Of a stretch of 8,593 bases of DNA, positions 6,034 to 8,593 are shown one piece after another; position 1 is the stretch's first letter, and each line of letters opens with the position of its first letter. The stretch spans positions 1-8,593 of the forward strand of contig JAZNOQ010000061.1 in NCBI GenBank assembly GCA_045589215.1, given 5' to 3'. Origin of the DNA: JAZNOQ01 sp045589215. Lineage in GTDB: Bacteria; Bacillota; Clostridia; Oscillospirales; CAG-272. The notes below the pieces were generated by a model. That model was not told the origin of the DNA and did not search any database. It worked only from the letters and a program-made list of their open reading frames with translations. Position numbers and translations under genes: made by a program.

Positions 6034-6104
6034 AATTATCTCCATTCCGCCGCGTTCGCGGCACAAATATTTATCAAATGCGATAAGATTCTTTGATGTT
6101 CTAT

Positions 6105-6133
6105 ATTTTATCACAAACTTTGAAAAACGGCAA
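6105..6133 (-). promoter_or_regulatory. Probable sigma-A promoter of guaA
   Basis: On the minus strand TTGCCG (6128-6133) is separated by 17 bases from TAAAAT (6105-6110). Transcription would start near 6098 and leave a leader of about 65 bases. The leader contains a GC-rich hairpin (6049-6062, GCCGC/GCGGC with a 4-base loop) that ends only 5 bases from the GGAG site and could limit ribosome access. The leader is too short to hold a purine riboswitch with an expression platform. Confidence 0.6.
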
Positions 6134-6142
6134 TATATTTTT

Positions 6143-6174
6143 TGAAAATTTTTTCTATGAAGTGAAAATTTTTT
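6143..6174. repeat. Direct repeat of an A/T tract upstream of the guaA promoter
   Basis: TGAAAATTTTTT occurs at 6143-6154 and again at 6163-6174, exactly 20 bases apart, or about two helical turns. Relative to the predicted guaA start these lie near -45 to -56 and -65 to -76. Phased A-tracts in this place suggest an UP element or curved DNA. The stretch also covers the region just after the AraC stop, where no GC-rich terminator stem is visible. Confidence 0.5.
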
Positions 6175-6182
6175 ATAATTCT

Positions 6183-7061
6183 TTATGGAAGGATTTCCGA
6201 TATGTCAGAATTATTGAATGAAATTTCGTTTTTCTGAAAATCACGGGGACTTTCTCCCATTACATCGTGAAAGGCTCTGTAAAAGCCGGAGGAACTCGAA
6301 AAGCCGCTTTCAAATCCTGCGTCAATTGGTTTTGTGCCTTTTTTTATAAGCTCTGCCGCGTTTTTTACCCGAGCCCGTACGATGTAATCCTGTAAGCATA
6401 CTCCGCTATATTCCTTGAATATTCGCGAAAGATATGAGGGACTTATGTAGAATTTCTTTGCGATAGCTTCTCTTGAAAGACCGTTTTGTAAGTTGCTTTG
6501 GATATACGCCATTGCCTTGCATACCGTTTCGTAGCCCGAGTTGTTGAGTGACACGATCCTTGTTTCCTCAGTCACGAATATTCTTGATATGCTGATAGCC
6601 ATTGATACAATGATATTGGATATGCTTTCGTTTCGCCAAGGCTGGTTGCTTTTCACCTCCGCGTCGATCGCGTCAAAGCTTTGCAGAAGCTTTTGATAAT
6701 AAGGGGTGTCTTTGGGGATAATATTAGAAAAAGCAGCCGTTCTTTCGAAGAAAAATCGAACGCAATTCTGCATTGGATATACTGTAACGGGGAGGAAACG
6801 TATGTCGGCGATCAAAAAACCTTCCTTCGACGTAACGTTTTTGATATATCTTTCGTCGTCCTTACAAAAAATGAGGATGTCGCCCTCGCCAACGGTGTAA
6901 TCCTTTCCGTTGATATGCCAGATCCCGCTGCCCTCCATTACTCGTACGAATTTCATTTCCTCGAATATGCAGAAGGGCTCTGAATAGCCCGTAGGACGCC
7001 TTACGATAGCATAATGGAACGCGATGTTTTTTATTACGTAATTGTCGATATGTCGATTCAT
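6183..7061 (-). CDS. AraC-family transcriptional regulator with N-terminal cupin-like sensor
   Basis: The 292-residue protein has a sensor domain of the AraC/cupin type (about residues 15-95). It is beta-rich, with EEMKFVRVMEGSGIWHINGK and the turn VGEGDILIF typical of the fold. A linker follows, then a C-terminal pair of helix-turn-helix motifs. The first is LSREAIAKKFYISPSYLSRIF (residues 195-215), split as LSREAIAKKF and YISPSYLSRIF. The second is AGFESGFSSSSGFYRAFHDVMGESPRDF (248-275), with the AraC signature GESPRDF. Such proteins usually sense a sugar and activate an adjacent glycan-use gene. ATG at 7061 was chosen because GAGG (7068-7071) lies 6 bases upstream. The longer frame to 7118 begins inside the -35 and cannot be made from the visible promoter. 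It is divergent from the DUF4185 gene, its likely target. It is visibly more AT-rich than the liv and guaA genes. Confidence 0.93.
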   Translation of the reverse strand: MNRHIDNYVIKNIAFHYAIVRRPTGYSEPFCIFEEMKFVRVMEGSGIWHINGKDYTVGEGDILIFCKDDERYIKNVTSKEGFLIADIRFLPVTVYPMQNCVRFFFERTAAFSNIIPKDTPYYQKLLQSFDAIDAEVKSNQPWRNESISNIIVSMAISISRIFVTEETRIVSLNNSGYETVCKAMAYIQSNLQNGLSREAIAKKFYISPSYLSRIFKEYSGVCLQDYIVRARVKNAAELIKKGTKPIDAGFESGFSSSSGFYRAFHDVMGESPRDFQKNEISFNNSDISEILP

Positions 7062-7082
7062 TCTGAGCCTCAAAAACATATT

Positions 7083-7118
7083 TTCCATTATTATAATACA
7101 ATAATGGAATTTTGTCAA
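7083..7118 (-). promoter_or_regulatory. Perfect consensus promoter of the AraC-family gene with overlapping dyad
   Basis: On the minus strand TTGACA (7113-7118), a 17-base spacer and TATAAT (7090-7095) match the sigma-A consensus at all twelve positions. The inverted repeat TTCCATTATT (7083-7092) / AATAATGGAA (7100-7109) has a 7-base spacer and is centred on the upstream edge of the -10. A promoter this strong in front of a regulator, with a dyad over it, suggests tight repression by the gene product or another factor. Transcription would start near 7083, 22 bases before the start codon chosen for the gene. Confidence 0.85.
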
Positions 7119-7200
7119 TCACGAATGGAGAAAAAAGAATTTTTTTGCGGTACAATTATAGTAGCAGTTAGCTGCAATAAGCTTTTGGGGGAAACAAAGA

Positions 7201-8382
7201 ATGAAGGTAAAAGAAATTCGTAGCGTTGACGTTGTGACGGGGCTTGACAGGACCGAGAAATGGGATGTTTACGGAACCGACCTTGGAATTCCTGTATATA
7301 GTCCAACGCGTAGGAGAATGTATTTCCTTTTTGGAGATACCGAAGGCATAAGTGAATACGACAAAACGCAGCCGAAATATTGGAGAGGCACCGTTGCGGG
7401 ATACACGGACGATATGGATTTTACAGAAGGAATAAATTGGGACGGATTTCTTTTGGATGGGGCGGGACGCGCAAAGGAGCTTGTTTTTTCTCATCACTCG
7501 TCGTCGAAGGTGAAAAAAGAAAGATCAAAGATAAGCCAAGGCGGAATTGAGATAAACGGCAATCTTTACGTATTTTACGAATCCATCTGTTATTGGGGTC
7601 CTCTGGCGTCGGGGTATTGGTATCTCAACTACGGCGGCACGCTTAAGTCCACGGATGGCGGAGAAACCTTTGAAAAGGTTTACGATCTTACTTGGATCGA
7701 ACCGCTTGAGGATGACGATCGCTTTGAAAATGCTTCGCTTTGCGCGACGGAGGATATGAATTTGAATCCGAGCGGTGTAGAATTTGACGCCAAGGCTCAT
7801 ATAGCTCCGGGATTCGGTCAGATGTACGGATGCGACGGCAAGGACGGATACATTTATATATTCGGACGCTACGGTGGCAGAATTCACGGGATCAAGGTCG
7901 GAAGAGTAAAGAAAGAGCGCTTTGAGGACTTTTCTGCTTACGAATACCTTACCGAATACGATGAAAGCGGAGAGGCGGTATGGAAGCCTTACAGAGAGGG
8001 GCTTGACGCAATCATAGCAAATCCCGAGAAGGCAGAGATCATTCCCGCGCCCACAAGCAATATGTCCGTCGCATACAATAATTATCTTCAGAAATGGCTT
8101 CTTACTTATTATTATCCCAACAAGGGCATTATGTTTGCTACGGCAGACACACCTTACGGTCTATACTGCGATCCTCAGATGGTGCTTCCTATCGATCATC
8201 CCGAGCTTACAAAGGAGATAGACATCGAGTTTAACTCCAACAGTCTTTACGGTGGCTTTACACACGAGATGATGTATCGCGAGAACGGAAAGATTGTTCC
8301 GATCGTTATTTCACAGTGGTATAGGCGTGCAGGCAAGAACAGATTCTATGGCTCAAGACTTTTTGAGATAGAATTCGAATAA
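7201..8382 (+). CDS. DUF4185 five-bladed beta-propeller protein, probable glycoside hydrolase
   Basis: The 393-residue protein has the DUF4185 hallmarks. YGTDLGIPV (24-32) and YFLFGDT (41-47) form the first blade. An acidic DDMDFTEGINWDGF segment follows (70-83), then STDGGETF (150-157), a sialidase/Asp-box-like turn. A late SNMSVAYNNYLQKWLLTYY segment (286-304) matches the family's conserved 'position and working' strand. DUF4185 includes endo-D-arabinanases (family GH183, as I recall) and other uncharacterised glycan-active members, so a glycosidase role is likely but unproven here. No signal peptide is seen, so it probably acts in the cytoplasm on imported oligosaccharides. ATG at 7201 follows GGGGG (7187-7191) at 9 bases. 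The upstream region has TACAAT (7151-7156) but no good -35, consistent with a need for activation by the divergent AraC protein. It is followed by its own terminator. Confidence 0.85.
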   Translation: MKVKEIRSVDVVTGLDRTEKWDVYGTDLGIPVYSPTRRRMYFLFGDTEGISEYDKTQPKYWRGTVAGYTDDMDFTEGINWDGFLLDGAGRAKELVFSHHSSSKVKKERSKISQGGIEINGNLYVFYESICYWGPLASGYWYLNYGGTLKSTDGGETFEKVYDLTWIEPLEDDDRFENASLCATEDMNLNPSGVEFDAKAHIAPGFGQMYGCDGKDGYIYIFGRYGGRIHGIKVGRVKKERFEDFSAYEYLTEYDESGEAVWKPYREGLDAIIANPEKAEIIPAPTSNMSVAYNNYLQKWLLTYYYPNKGIMFATADTPYGLYCDPQMVLPIDHPELTKEIDIEFNSNSLYGGFTHEMMYRENGKIVPIVISQWYRRAGKNRFYGSRLFEIEFE

Positions 8383-8392
8383 ATATGAAACG

Positions 8393-8436
8393 AAAGAGTT
8401 GACGTAAAGGAGATATGTCAGCTCTTTTGTTTTGTT
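8393..8436 (+). terminator. Intrinsic terminator of the DUF4185 gene
   Basis: AAAGAGTTGAC (8393-8403) pairs with GTCAGCTCTTT (8417-8427) in an 11-bp stem with one G·U wobble and a 13-base loop, followed by the T-rich TGTTTTGTT. It starts 11 bases after the stop. The loop carries AAAGGAGAT followed by ATG, which would allow a 7-codon ORF (8415-8438); this is most likely chance. Confidence 0.75.
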
Positions 8437-8492
8437 AAAGGGGGGAGATCTCACGTGAGAAAACAAAAAATACGACGAAAACGCTGAAATTT

Positions 8493-8593
8493 ATGGCTCT
8501 TGGGGAACGGCTGTTTGGTGCTTTCCTAAAACGGTCGGACGCTACGACGGCGGTCGGTTCGCTTATGGGGGATGACAGGGAAGTCGGAGGCCA
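8493..8593 (+). CDS. Possible 5' end of a further gene (3' partial, unrecognised)
   Basis: The frame from ATG at 8493 stays open to the end of the window (33 complete codons, opening MALGERLFGAFLKRSD). I do not recognise the product. The start has no Shine-Dalgarno site. A strong one, AAAGGGGGGAG (about 8437-8447), lies further upstream and points to GTG at 8455, which is in another frame and stops after ten codons. Either the true start differs or an indel separates the two (see findings). Too little sequence is present to call a function. Confidence 0.35.
   Translation, partial: MALGERLFGAFLKRSDATTAVGSLMGDDREVGG

Noticed and set aside
6034..6098. Purine riboswitch in the guaA leader
   Set aside because: The leader is only about 65 bases and shows one small GC-rich hairpin; no three-way junction or conserved purine-aptamer core is visible.
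8415..8438. Seven-codon ORF with a good ribosome-binding site (MSALLFC)
   Set aside because: It is made of the loop, second stem arm and T-tract of the DUF4185 terminator, so its appearance is explained without coding.

Overview
The window looks like a chromosomal segment of an uncultured gut-type Firmicute (class Clostridia). This is inferred from strong AGGAGG-type Shine-Dalgarno sites, sigma-A promoters close to consensus, short T-tailed intrinsic terminators, a PadR / DUF1700 / DUF4097 operon, and a DUF4185 gene next to an AraC regulator. No database search was possible, so the taxonomy is an inference. No rRNA, tRNA, CRISPR array, transposase or phage gene is visible.

Layout from left to right. 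(1) Bases 1-1504, plus strand: the 3' part of a branched-chain amino-acid ABC transporter ATPase (LivF type), followed 8 bases later by an EamA/DMT-family membrane transporter. (2) Bases 1516-1547: a perfect 14-bp stem that ends this unit and the unit converging on it. (3) Bases 1586-3460, minus strand: an overlapping three-gene operon in the order padR, DUF1700/HAAS membrane protein, DUF4097 beta-solenoid protein. It is driven by a TTGACA-N17-TATGAT promoter (3522-3550) with a nested dyad across the -10 and start site, the arrangement expected for PadR autorepression. (4) Bases 3583-3623: a terminator for the next minus-strand gene, a 400-residue SGNH-like lipoprotein (3691-4893). (5) Bases 4923-5008: a cluster of hairpins, including arms that can pair in two alternative ways. 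(6) Bases 5032-6033, minus strand: a GMP synthetase ATP-pyrophosphatase that lacks the usual N-terminal glutamine amidotransferase domain. (7) Bases 6183-7061, minus strand: an AraC-family regulator with a perfect TTGACA-N17-TATAAT promoter overlapped by a 10-bp inverted repeat. (8) Bases 7201-8382, plus strand and divergent from it: a DUF4185 beta-propeller protein, probably glycan-active, closed by an intrinsic terminator. (9) The last 100 bases hold what may be the start of another plus-strand gene.

How the parts fit. The PadR operon is a self-contained envelope/stress-type module: a repressor, a membrane adaptor carrying an N-terminal HAAS helical domain, and a surface-exposed beta-solenoid. 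The AraC/DUF4185 divergent pair looks like a small carbohydrate-use locus. guaA is purine housekeeping but is unusual in being a lone ATPase subunit. I see no clearly new multi-gene defence or mobile system. The most useful leads are the amidotransferase-less GuaA, the AraC/DUF4185 pair, and the two compact promoter/operator arrangements.
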